Shown: piece by piece, positions 7,526-14,196 of the stretch | Layout: every line of letters begins with the position of its first letter | Numbering within the stretch: position 1 is the first letter of the stretch | Notes under the pieces: generated by a model | Databases searched by the model: none | Seen by the model: the letters and a program-made list of their open reading frames with translations, nothing else | Told to the model about the DNA's origin: nothing | Translations under genes and position numbers: made by a program | Assembly: GCA_949739085.1 (NCBI GenBank) | Contig: CATIYU010000020.1 | Span: 1 to 16,331, forward strand | DNA length: 16,331 bases | Origin: an uncultured Eubacteriales bacterium | GTDB lineage: Bacteria > Bacillota_A > Clostridia > Oscillospirales > Oscillospiraceae | Direction of reading: 5' to 3'

Positions 7526-8258
7526 TCTGGAGCAGCTCCTTTTTCCGCTGTTCGTCCGTACACTGAGCGGCCAGCTCCCGGGCCAGCTCTCCGTAGCGCT
7601 TGCCGAGGATCATAATTGCGTCGCAGGCAATATACATGGCGTTGAGCTGGTCCCGCCGGTTGAGGGCTTCGGGGTCGGTCTGGTAGTCCAGCTTGGCCAG
7701 GGCCTCCTTGATATCGTTCTGATAGTCCAGGTAGCCCTTCTCATAGAGCTTGACGGACCCCACGGTGTGGCCGGGTCCCCGCTGCTCCATAAACTCGGTA
7801 AAGACGCCCGCCGCGTAGGCCTCCCGCCACTCCTCCGTCATGCTGCCCAGAATCTTCTGGCGCATGGAGCGGCCCTCCCAGTAGGGGATAATCTTCTCCT
7901 CCTGGATTTTCAGGTCCTCCTCTGTGACGGTGAAGTTGACCACATCCCGGCCATGCATGTTGTGCATATCCTCCAGGGTGTGGCAGCACAGCTCCGGGAA
8001 CGTAGGGGCGGACTGGGGGTGGTCCCCCTTCTCCCCCACGATGAGCTCGCCGTCGCCTATGTAGAGCTTCTTGTGGGAAAAGATGTGCTTAAGGGTCAGG
8101 GCCCGCAGCTCCGGGATAGACACCTTTCCCTCGTACATCTGATAGGCCTCCGTCTCCAGGACGGCCCGCTCAATGTAGATGTGGGGCTGGGTCTCCACGC
8201 TCAGCTTCCGGAGCCTCCTCACGCGGTCGTTCATGCCGCGCTCTTGCCTTCCTGCCAT
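7392..8258 (-). CDS. N-terminal fragment of the HypD-like glycyl radical enzyme
   Basis: This is the 288-residue frame as a gene caller would report it. Residues 1-269 are genuine N-terminal glycyl radical enzyme sequence (I-E-R-A-V-L near 29-34, G-E-L-I-V-G-E-K-G-D, and P-A-H-K-P-E-T before the break). The last 19 residues come from the wrong frame before a stop at 7392. ATG 8258 is supported by AGGAGG at 8267-8272; an alternative ATG at 8234 lacks such a site. On its own this fragment lacks both the catalytic cysteine and the radical glycine, so it cannot be active. Confidence 0.7.
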   Translation of the reverse strand: MAGRQERGMNDRVRRLRKLSVETQPHIYIERAVLETEAYQMYEGKVSIPELRALTLKHIFSHKKLYIGDGELIVGEKGDHPQSAPTFPELCCHTLEDMHNMHGRDVVNFTVTEEDLKIQEEKIIPYWEGRSMRQKILGSMTEEWREAYAAGVFTEFMEQRGPGHTVGSVKLYEKGYLDYQNDIKEALAKLDYQTDPEALNRRDQLNAMYIACDAIMILGKRYGELARELAAQCTDEQRKKELLQIAANCDVVPAHKPETFYQAIQTYWFPSGGDHRAESLGRLFPRSL

Positions 8259-8262
8259 TTCA

Positions 8263-9177
8263 TTAACCTCCTATATGAATATTTAGAAAGCCATTTTGCC
8301 TGAACGCCTCCGCCGCCTGTTCCAGCCACTGCTGGCTGGGCGGGGCCATGTTATCCCCGCTGTACTGCCGGTCCAGCTTCCCGTACTTCCCGCCGCCGGT
8401 ACTGTGGTATTTCAGCAGGTTGACGCGGCAAACCTTAATCCGGTTCTCCCGCAGGAACGTGATGACGGCGTCAATATGCTGGTCTGTGGCGTTGACGCCC
8501 TCAATAAGGGGCAGGCGGATGTTAATTTTCCCGCCGTCCGCGCTGAGGCGCTTCAGATTCTCCAGAATCAGCCAGTTGTCCACGCCGGTATAGGTCCTGT
8601 GCTCCTCCGGGTCCATAAGCTTGATATCGTACAGGAATATATCCGTATAGGGGAGAACCCGCCGGATGTGGTCATAGGGCACGTGGCCGCAGGTGTCGAA
8701 ATTGACGCTGAAGCCCTTTTGGTACAGCCGCCGGGCCAGCTCCTCCATGTAATCCATGTCCTGGGCCAGGGATTCTCCGCCGGAGAGGGTGACCCCTCCG
8801 CCGGACTGGTCATAGAACATGCGGTCCTTTTCCAGCTCCCGCACCAGGTCCCGGATCTCGTACTCCCGTCCCGCCAGCTCCCGGGCGTTCAGCAGGCAGG
8901 CGTCCAGGCAGACGCCGCACCCGGCGCAGAGGTCCCGGTTCAGACTCACCGCCCCAGCCCCATAGACCACCGCCTGCTGGAGGCAGGCCGCCGCACAGGC
9001 TCCGCAGCCTGCGCAGCGGTCCGCGTGGTACATGAGCTCCCGGCGGTAGCGCTGGCTCTCCGGATTGTGGCACCAGAGGCAGGCGAGGGGGCAGCCCTTG
9101 AAGAAAACGGTGGTGCGAATGCCCTCGCCGTCGTGAATAGAGTACTTCTGAATATTAAACACCAAAGGCTTGCTCAT
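8263..9177 (-). CDS. hypE: Glycyl radical enzyme activating enzyme (radical SAM, HypE-like)
   Basis: This 304-residue protein belongs to the activases that use S-adenosylmethionine and a [4Fe-4S] cluster to place a radical on the glycine of the partner enzyme. The radical SAM motif is C29-x3-C33-x2-C36 in G-C-P-L-A-C-L-W-C-H-N-P-E. Two ferredoxin-type [4Fe-4S] motifs follow (C55, C58, C61, C65 and C84, C87, C90, C94), the insert typical of eliminase activases but absent from the shorter pyruvate formate-lyase activase. S-G-G-E-S at 132-136 binds SAM. ATG 9175-9177 is preceded by AAGGAG at 9186-9191, spacing 8. It is the first gene after a good promoter and is followed after 4 bases by its apparent substrate, the HypD-like enzyme. 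All key cysteines are intact although the partner gene is broken. The symbol is given by association and is unrelated to hydrogenase HypE. Confidence 0.92.
   Translation of the reverse strand: MSKPLVFNIQKYSIHDGEGIRTTVFFKGCPLACLWCHNPESQRYRRELMYHADRCAGCGACAAACLQQAVVYGAGAVSLNRDLCAGCGVCLDACLLNARELAGREYEIRDLVRELEKDRMFYDQSGGGVTLSGGESLAQDMDYMEELARRLYQKGFSVNFDTCGHVPYDHIRRVLPYTDIFLYDIKLMDPEEHRTYTGVDNWLILENLKRLSADGGKINIRLPLIEGVNATDQHIDAVITFLRENRIKVCRVNLLKYHSTGGGKYGKLDRQYSGDNMAPPSQQWLEQAAEAFRQNGFLNIHIGG
8267..8272 (-). promoter_or_regulatory. Ribosome binding site of the glycyl radical enzyme, inside the activase 3' end
   Basis: AGGAGG on the minus strand lies 8 bases before ATG 8258. The same bases encode the last Gly-Gly of the activase, whose stop TAA is at 8263-8265. 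Translation of the two partners is thus directly coupled. Confidence 0.88.
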
Positions 9178-9197
9178 GGCGAACGCTCCTTAAGGGG

Positions 9198-9270
9198 ATT
9201 TCATTTCAATGAACTTCTCGTCTATCTATTTTACTGCAATCCTGCCAATTGTCAACAACTAAAATGAAAT
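9198..9270. repeat. Inverted ATTTCATTT elements flanking the activase promoter (operator candidate)
   Basis: ATTTCATTT at 9198-9206 and its exact inverse AAATGAAAT at 9262-9270 bracket the promoter, 64 bases apart (about six helical turns). The left copy merges into a perfect palindrome, TTCATT-TC-AATGAA (9200-9213), lying between the predicted transcription start and the ribosome binding site. A further TTCATGAA palindrome is at 9334-9341. The pattern suggests a dimeric regulator that could loop across the promoter. The regulator is unknown, and AT-rich DNA makes such repeats easier to find by chance. Confidence 0.4.
9228..9255 (-). promoter_or_regulatory. Sigma-A type promoter of the activase / glycyl radical enzyme operon
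   Basis: On the minus strand, TTGACA (9255-9250) and TAAAAT (9233-9228) are separated by 16 bases. The -35 is a perfect consensus. Transcription would begin near 9221, about 44 bases before the activase ATG. The 165-base gap 9178-9342 is notably AT-rich against its surroundings. It contains no convincing terminator after the upstream peptidase gene, only the 10-base palindrome CGCCTAGGCG (9317-9326) with no T-run. Confidence 0.85.
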
Positions 9271-9342
9271 TTTTCCCTATTGTTTACAGCGTTTTAACGA
9301 TTTCTCGCTTAAGAGCGCCTAGGCGTTTTCATATTCATGAAA

Positions 9343-12057
9343 TTACCTGTTTCGCACTACCCGCACCGTTCCGCCGCCCAGGGCCGTGACGGTAATCCCG
9401 TCCCGGCTGGCGGACTGGCCCTCCCGTAGGAGGCCGTCCGGCTCGGAACGGCTGAGCCGCAGATATTTCTCCTCCTCCGGCGGAATCACGGTGAGGCAGC
9501 CCATGCCGCCGTCAATGGTGGCGTCCAGGCGGTAGAAGAGGAGGCCCTCCTCCGGCAGCGCGCTGTCCAGCCCCAGGGGCTTGCGGTACTCCACTGCGTA
9601 CCCGTGGTAGCGGTCCAGGGGGATCATCACCAGCTTCAGCCCCTCCGCCGTCTCTACCGGCGTCAGGTTGAATTCGCCGTCCTGGGCGGCGCGGGCTACC
9701 TGCTCATCGTCAATCCAGCCCAGCCGCCACTTGCTGTACGCCAGATAGTCCGGGGCCAGGCCCTCAATCCAGCCCATCAGGTCCCAGGTGCCGATGTGGG
9801 AGAAGCCGTCCACAGCCCCCTCCGTCACCTTATAGGTATATAGATCGGGCAGGCCCAGAATATGTCCATTTTCGTGGGCAAACAGCTTGCCCTTCCGGTG
9901 GTACATGTCCGCGCCGAAGGTCACCACCAGCCCCACCTTTCCGGAGGCGCAGGAGACCGGCTCGCCCTTGCTCACCATGGTGGGAGAGTAGGGCACCGCG
10001 CTGCCGTGGGCCGGGACAATGTACAGGATGTCGTATTGGGAGTAGTCCACCACCCCGCAGGAGACGTCCATAGCGTCCTGGATGTACGCCCCGTGGGTCT
10101 CCCGGGTAGCGCCCCGCTCCAGGTGGTAGTCCCCGTCGTTCTTGGGCATTGTGAACCACTGGTCAAAGAGCTCCACCTCCAGGTCCAGCTTGCCGTAGGA
10201 GATCTGCCGGAACACCTCCAGGCCGTCCCGGGCCAACAGGTCGTAGTAGAAGGCGGGCTCCGGGTGCTGGGAGTCCGGCCCCTTCAGGTTGGGGAAATCC
10301 ACGCAGATAAAGGCGGCCTTCAGCTTGGAGCGGCTGTCGGCGGCCATGCGGTGGTCGATGGCAAAGCCGGAGTTCAGGTCCTCCACCGGCGAACCCAGCC
10401 GCATACCCTTGTCCTTCTCCAGAAGACTGGAGAAGCTGTGGAAATACCGCTCCCGCTCCTCCGGGGAGAGCTTCAGCAGGGACTCGAAGTTCTCCACGCT
10501 GATGTACCCCGTTGAGAACAGCAGCTCCGTGTAGTCCCACTTCGAGAAGCCGTACTCCTTTTCCCAGCCGGTCAGCTTCTTCATGCCGTAGTAGTAGCAG
10601 GTGAAGTAGCCCGGCATATTCTGGTGGGCCTGGACCTGCTTGCGTGCGGTGCCGTGGTCAAAGCCCAGCTCCTCCTGGTAGATCTTAATGACCTCCTCCA
10701 GGGACGCCCCGTGGTAGAACATCATCAAATCCACATAGATGCGCACAGACGCGTGGTGCCTGCGGTACGCCACAAACAGCGGGAAGAACGGGTCCTCCGC
10801 AAAGAGAAACTCAAAGGCCCGCTCCGTGCGCAGGCAGGTGCCCTCCAGCACCGGGATCTGCTTGGCCCCCAGCTTCACGGTCTCCGGGGTCTCGGCCATG
10901 GCGGTGCGCACATACTGGACGTGGTGGCCGGGGTAGGCCTCGTGGAGGGCGTTGAGCTTAATCCATCCGTCGGTAATGTTCTGGTAGTTGTACTGATTGA
11001 GGAACATCTGACCCCGGTAGGGCTGGAGGCTGAAATCGCCGCCCTCATAGCCGCCCCAGGGGTAGGAATCCTTGTAGCAGTCTGCCAGGGGGACGCACTT
11101 GCAGACCTCGTCGTCCGGCAGGCGCACGTACTCGTGGGCGATGGCCCGGGTGCGCTTAAGGTACTTCTCCGCCCGGTGGAACATCTCCTCCGGACTGTCG
11201 CAGGGTCCGGCGTAGCGGAAGAGGATGTCGTTGACCTCCACCATGGTCTTGGGGTCGTTCTCCGGGATGTCCAGCTTCCGGGCGATCTGGAACACCTCCG
11301 CCCGGGTCTTCTCAATCTCCTCCTTGTGCCACGCCAAGAGTTCATCCAGGGATACGCCCAGCTTTTTCTTCAGCAAGACCCGGTACTCCTCCGGGTCCAT
11401 CTTGACGGTAATGCTCAGATCGTCCTTTTCCAGCTCGGCCTGGGTCACCTCTTCGCTGGAGAGCTCTCCCGCCATGGACTCCAGGAGGCGGCAATACCGG
11501 TCCATCGCCTCGCCCAACCTCCGGCGCTGGTCGATCGAGAAGGAGGGGAAGAACGTCTCCAGCCGCTGGCGGTCGGCCTCCACGGCCAGCTTTGTCCGGA
11601 GCAGTCCGCTGGCGGTCCCGGTCAGGTCGCCGCCCCCGGCCTTGGCCAGCGCCAGGAGGCGGTCCCGGTTCTCCTCCAGCAGCGCCACATGATTCACCAG
11701 GGACCGGCAGCGCTCCTCGTCAAACCGCCGGTCGCCCCGGGAGATGTGCTGGAAGCTGTAGGGGAAGCCCATATAGACCCCCATCGGATACCGGGGAGCT
11801 TCCTCCAAGGCGTACTCCAGGGAGTCCAAAAAGTCCTTCAAATGGGCTTTTATCAGAGCGTACACGCCGTCGGGCGCCTCCAGGGCCTCCACCTGGTCCC
11901 GCAGGCTCCGCCAGGTCTCCCACGCTTTGTCCATGTTCTCCTTGTCCGGGACAAAGAGTTCCTTTTCATACCCATTCGGGCCCTGGATGTGGTAGGATAG
12001 CATAGCGCAGTCCCGGTCCAGCTCCCGGTACCGCATTGTCAGTTCTGGCTGTTCCAT
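9343..12057 (-). CDS. Double metallopeptidase: DUF885 domain fused to M6 (immune inhibitor A-like) domain
   Basis: This 904-residue protein starts at ATG 12057. An in-frame TTG at 12060 exists but sits only 4 bases from AAGGAGG (12065-12071), whereas ATG has 7. Residues ~1-545 match DUF885 peptidases: H372-E-A-Y-P-G-H-H379 zinc motif, a downstream E405-G, and N-M-P-G-Y-F-T-C-Y-Y-Y-G near the domain end. Residues ~580-904 match M6 peptidases: an A-F-I-C-V-D-F-P start, H728-E-N-G-H732-x-L-G-L-P-D738-L-Y zinc motif, and G-T-W-D-L-M-G (756-762), the Met-turn-like signature. Both sets of zinc ligands look intact. There is no signal peptide, although M6 enzymes are normally secreted, so this one should be cytoplasmic. 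It follows the peptide importer genes, which suggests cleavage of imported peptides. Two independent peptidase domains in one chain are unusual. Substrate is unknown. Confidence 0.85.
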   Translation of the reverse strand: MEQPELTMRYRELDRDCAMLSYHIQGPNGYEKELFVPDKENMDKAWETWRSLRDQVEALEAPDGVYALIKAHLKDFLDSLEYALEEAPRYPMGVYMGFPYSFQHISRGDRRFDEERCRSLVNHVALLEENRDRLLALAKAGGGDLTGTASGLLRTKLAVEADRQRLETFFPSFSIDQRRRLGEAMDRYCRLLESMAGELSSEEVTQAELEKDDLSITVKMDPEEYRVLLKKKLGVSLDELLAWHKEEIEKTRAEVFQIARKLDIPENDPKTMVEVNDILFRYAGPCDSPEEMFHRAEKYLKRTRAIAHEYVRLPDDEVCKCVPLADCYKDSYPWGGYEGGDFSLQPYRGQMFLNQYNYQNITDGWIKLNALHEAYPGHHVQYVRTAMAETPETVKLGAKQIPVLEGTCLRTERAFEFLFAEDPFFPLFVAYRRHHASVRIYVDLMMFYHGASLEEVIKIYQEELGFDHGTARKQVQAHQNMPGYFTCYYYGMKKLTGWEKEYGFSKWDYTELLFSTGYISVENFESLLKLSPEERERYFHSFSSLLEKDKGMRLGSPVEDLNSGFAIDHRMAADSRSKLKAAFICVDFPNLKGPDSQHPEPAFYYDLLARDGLEVFRQISYGKLDLEVELFDQWFTMPKNDGDYHLERGATRETHGAYIQDAMDVSCGVVDYSQYDILYIVPAHGSAVPYSPTMVSKGEPVSCASGKVGLVVTFGADMYHRKGKLFAHENGHILGLPDLYTYKVTEGAVDGFSHIGTWDLMGWIEGLAPDYLAYSKWRLGWIDDEQVARAAQDGEFNLTPVETAEGLKLVMIPLDRYHGYAVEYRKPLGLDSALPEEGLLFYRLDATIDGGMGCLTVIPPEEEKYLRLSRSEPDGLLREGQSASRDGITVTALGGGTVRVVRNR

Positions 12058-12064
12058 CAAAAAA

Positions 12065-12071
12065 CCTCCTT
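12065..12071 (-). promoter_or_regulatory. Ribosome binding site of the double peptidase, directly after a terminator
   Basis: AAGGAGG on the minus strand lies 7 bases before ATG 12057 and decides that start over TTG 12060. It touches the U-tract of the preceding hairpin without any gap. Confidence 0.85.
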
Positions 12072-12100
12072 AAAAACGGCCCGGAAAGCTCTCCGGGCCG
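12072..12100 (-). terminator. Intrinsic terminator / attenuator after oppF
   Basis: CGGCCCGGA (12077-12085) and TCCGGGCCG (12092-12100) form a perfect 9-base GC-rich stem with a 6-base loop. On the minus strand the stem is followed by TTTTT (12076-12072). It lies 42 bases after the oppF stop and ends exactly where the peptidase ribosome binding site begins. No good promoter was found between oppF and the peptidase, so peptidase expression probably depends on read-through. Confidence 0.88.
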
Positions 12101-12142
12101 CTAATCTGCTGTGCTGTATCCCGGCAAACGCCCGCCGCGCCC

Positions 12143-13099
12143 TTAGGACACGTTCTTGGCGTACCGCTCCATCTCTTGGTCCGAGAGATAGACTTGGTGG
12201 TTCTCGTTAACCCGCTGCATGGTGGGCTGCTCCTGGGGGTAGTTGTGGACCGACGGGTCGTAGGTCACATACCCGCGCCACTTCTCGTACCCGGGGTCCG
12301 GGACGGGAATGGCGGACAGCAGCGCACGGGTGTAGGGGTGGATCGGATTGGCGTAGATCTCGCTGGGCAGTCCCTCTTCCACCAGCTTGCCCTTGTTCAT
12401 AACGCCTACGTAGTCGGAGAAGTACTTCACCACGGAGAGGTCGTGGGCGATGAACAGGATGGTGAGCCCCAGCTCTTTTTTCAGGTCGTTGAGCAGGTTC
12501 AGCACCTGGGCCTGAATGGACACGTCCAGGGCGGAGACCGGCTCGTCGGCGATAATCAGGCTGGGCTTAGAGGCCAGCGTCCGGGCGATACCGATGCGCT
12601 GGCGCTGGCCGCCGGAGAACTCGTGGGGATAGCGGCTAAGATGGTCCTCGCTGAGCCCCACCAGCTTAATCATCTCCAGAGCCCGGGCGTACAGCTCATC
12701 CTCATTGGCGACCACCTTGTTAATCAGCAGTCCTTCGCCGATGATCTCCTTGATGGTCATACGGGGGTTCAGGGAGGAGATGGGGTCCTGGAAAATCATC
12801 TGGATTCCCTGGTGGACCACCTTCTTATCCTCCGGGCTCAGCTTGCCGGAGATGAGTTTGCCGTTGAAGTAGACCTCGCCTCCGGTCGGCTTGTAAAGGC
12901 GGATAATGGTCCGGCCTGTGGTGGTCTTGCCGCAGCCGGACTCGCCCACCAGGCCGTAGGTCTGTCCGCGGGGGATTTTAAAACTGACGTCGTCCACCGC
13001 CTTGACCACGACCTTGCTCCGGCCAACGCCGCTTTTGAAGTGCTGCTGTAGGTGCCGGACATCCAGCACAATGTCCCTATCTTTTTCTTGGTTAGCCAC
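12143..13099 (-). CDS. oppF: Oligopeptide/dipeptide ABC transporter ATP-binding protein OppF/DppF
   Basis: This 318-residue ATPase is the second of the two that energise Opp/Dpp-type peptide import from the cytoplasmic face. Walker A is G52-E-S-G-C-G-K-T59, the ABC signature F-S-G-G-Q is at 161-165, Walker B L-I-I-A-D-E at 181-186, and the switch His is 219. The C-terminal oligo_HPY segment (N-P-I-H-P-Y-T-R-A-L-L) typical of OppD/OppF is present. The start is GTG 13099-13097, with AAGGAGG at 13109-13115 (spacing 9) inside the end of oppD. The two genes overlap by 8 bases, so translation is coupled. It is the last transporter gene, and a terminator follows. OppF versus DppF cannot be decided from sequence. 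Confidence 0.93.
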   Translation of the reverse strand: MANQEKDRDIVLDVRHLQQHFKSGVGRSKVVVKAVDDVSFKIPRGQTYGLVGESGCGKTTTGRTIIRLYKPTGGEVYFNGKLISGKLSPEDKKVVHQGIQMIFQDPISSLNPRMTIKEIIGEGLLINKVVANEDELYARALEMIKLVGLSEDHLSRYPHEFSGGQRQRIGIARTLASKPSLIIADEPVSALDVSIQAQVLNLLNDLKKELGLTILFIAHDLSVVKYFSDYVGVMNKGKLVEEGLPSEIYANPIHPYTRALLSAIPVPDPGYEKWRGYVTYDPSVHNYPQEQPTMQRVNENHQVYLSDQEMERYAKNVS

Positions 13100-14156
13100 G
13101 GGCCATTTCCTCCTTCCGCTTCAAGCTGTTGGCGATCCGGCGCTCCAGCACCTTGGGCCGCTCCACCTTGGGGGCGGAGGGGTGCAGCATCCAGGTCGCC
13201 GCGTAGTGGGTGTCGCTCACCTTGAACATGGGAGGCTCCTTCTCCTGGTCAATCTTCAGGGCCCAGGGGTTCCGCTCGGCGAAAGCGTCGCCCTCCGGCG
13301 GGCAGAGCATGTTGGGCGGCGTGCCGTGAAGGGCGCTCAGTTCGTCGCCGGGCTCCAGGTCCATGTCCGGCATGGAGGCCATCAGGCTCCAGGTGTAGGG
13401 GTGCTGGGGGTCGTAGAAGATGTCCTCCGCGGTGCCGTACTCCACGATTTTCCCGGCGTACATCACCGCCACCCGGTCCGCCACGTGGGCCACAACGCCC
13501 AGATCGTGGGTGATGAAGATGGTGGAGACGCCGCTGCGCTTCTGCATCTCTCCAATCAGGGAGAGTACCTGGGCCTGGATGGTGACGTCCAGGGCCGTGG
13601 TAGGCTCGTCGCAGATGAGGATTTTCGGGTTGGAGGCCAGGGCGATCGCAATAACGATGCGCTGGCGCATACCGCCGGAGAAGTGGAAGGGGTACTGGTT
13701 GTACCGCTGCTCCGGCTCCGGAATTCCCACCGCGCCCATGAGCTCAATGCTGCGCTTTTTGGCCTCCGCCTTGGGCATCTTGTGGAGGATAGTAAAAATT
13801 TCGGAAATTTGCTTGCCCACCTTCTTGATGGGGTTGAGGGAGCTGAGGGGGTCCTGGAAGATCATGGCGATCTCCCGTCCCCGGATCTTCTCCCAGTCCT
13901 TTTCTTTTGCTTTCAGCAGGTCCTGGCCATTGTACATGGCCGTACCCTTCTCAATGGCGGCCGTGGGGCCCAAGAGACCCATCAGCGTTTTGACGGTAAC
14001 GGACTTTCCGGAGCCGGACTCGCCCACGATGGCCAGCGTCTCGCCCCGGTAGAGGTCGAAGCTGCTGCTACGGACCGCCTGCACGTTGCCCGCGTAAGTG
14101 TGAAATGTGACAGTCAAATCCTTGACTTCCAGAATCTTATCCTTTTCCCCGCTCAT
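13092..14156 (-). CDS. oppD: Oligopeptide/dipeptide ABC transporter ATP-binding protein OppD/DppD
   Basis: This 354-residue ATPase is the partner of OppF. Numbered from ATG 14156: Walker A G45-E-S-G-S-G-K-S52, signature F-S-G-G-M 159-163, Walker B K-I-L-I-C-D-E 178-184, switch His217, and the oligo_HPY-type tail with P-Q-H-P-Y-T-W. The frame stays open upstream to 14228, but that part is Arg/Ser-rich, overlaps oppC and is not family-like, so I start at ATG 14156. GAAAGGA lies 13 bases before it; a TTG at 14162 would have better spacing and is an alternative start. After the HPY region the protein has a longer tail of roughly 60 residues ending in a Lys/Arg-rich stretch. The gene starts 40 bases after oppC and overlaps oppF by 8 bases. 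Confidence 0.92.
   Translation of the reverse strand: MSGEKDKILEVKDLTVTFHTYAGNVQAVRSSSFDLYRGETLAIVGESGSGKSVTVKTLMGLLGPTAAIEKGTAMYNGQDLLKAKEKDWEKIRGREIAMIFQDPLSSLNPIKKVGKQISEIFTILHKMPKAEAKKRSIELMGAVGIPEPEQRYNQYPFHFSGGMRQRIVIAIALASNPKILICDEPTTALDVTIQAQVLSLIGEMQKRSGVSTIFITHDLGVVAHVADRVAVMYAGKIVEYGTAEDIFYDPQHPYTWSLMASMPDMDLEPGDELSALHGTPPNMLCPPEGDAFAERNPWALKIDQEKEPPMFKVSDTHYAATWMLHPSAPKVERPKVLERRIANSLKRKEEMARG
13109..13115 (-). promoter_or_regulatory. Ribosome binding site for the GTG start of oppF
   Basis: AAGGAGG on the minus strand is 9 bases before GTG 13099. The nearer ATG (13105-13103) is in the oppD frame, so GTG is the oppF start. Confidence 0.75.
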
Positions 14157-14196
14157 CGGCAATGGCACATCCTTTCTTTGATTTGGTTCATGGCGC

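Larger units (their letters stand above)
5870..8258 (-). pseudogene. hypD: HypD-like glycyl radical enzyme (trans-4-hydroxy-L-proline dehydratase-like), frameshifted at 7451
   Basis: Two overlapping frames together give one glycyl radical enzyme of about 795 residues. Frame 1 (8258-7452) ends its homologous part at Y-W-F269; the homology resumes in another frame with H-L-A-V-T-T-E-L-N from 7450, leaving one unpaired base at 7451. Family members as I recall them read W-F-x-H here, so two bases appear lost (or one gained). Visible active-site features are thiyl Cys437 and base Glu439 in S-G-C-V-E-T-G, and the radical Gly768 in R-V-A-G-Y-S. C-x-E marks an eliminase rather than pyruvate formate-lyase, which has Cys-Cys. 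The sequence closely resembles my memory of Clostridioides difficile HypD, which converts hydroxyproline to pyrroline-5-carboxylate (residues C434, E436, G765 there, a constant +3 offset). The symbol hypD here is not the hydrogenase maturation gene. Whether the break is real or a sequence error cannot be told. Confidence 0.82.

Noticed and set aside
5870..8258. Programmed frameshift or a natural two-subunit glycyl radical enzyme
   Set aside because: The shift site (UGG-UUC-C-CAU) is not a known slippery sequence, no stimulatory signal was seen, and the second frame has no ribosome binding site or sensible start at the junction. A mutation or sequence error is simpler.
5870..8258. Pyruvate formate-lyase (pflB) assignment
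   Set aside because: The catalytic loop is G-C-V-E-T, not the Cys-Cys pair of pyruvate formate-lyase, and the activase has two extra ferredoxin clusters typical of dehydratase systems.
9297..9345. Terminator after the double peptidase gene
   Set aside because: The CGCCTAGGCG palindrome and short CGCT/AGCG pairing lack a loop-stem of useful length and no T-run follows on the minus strand.
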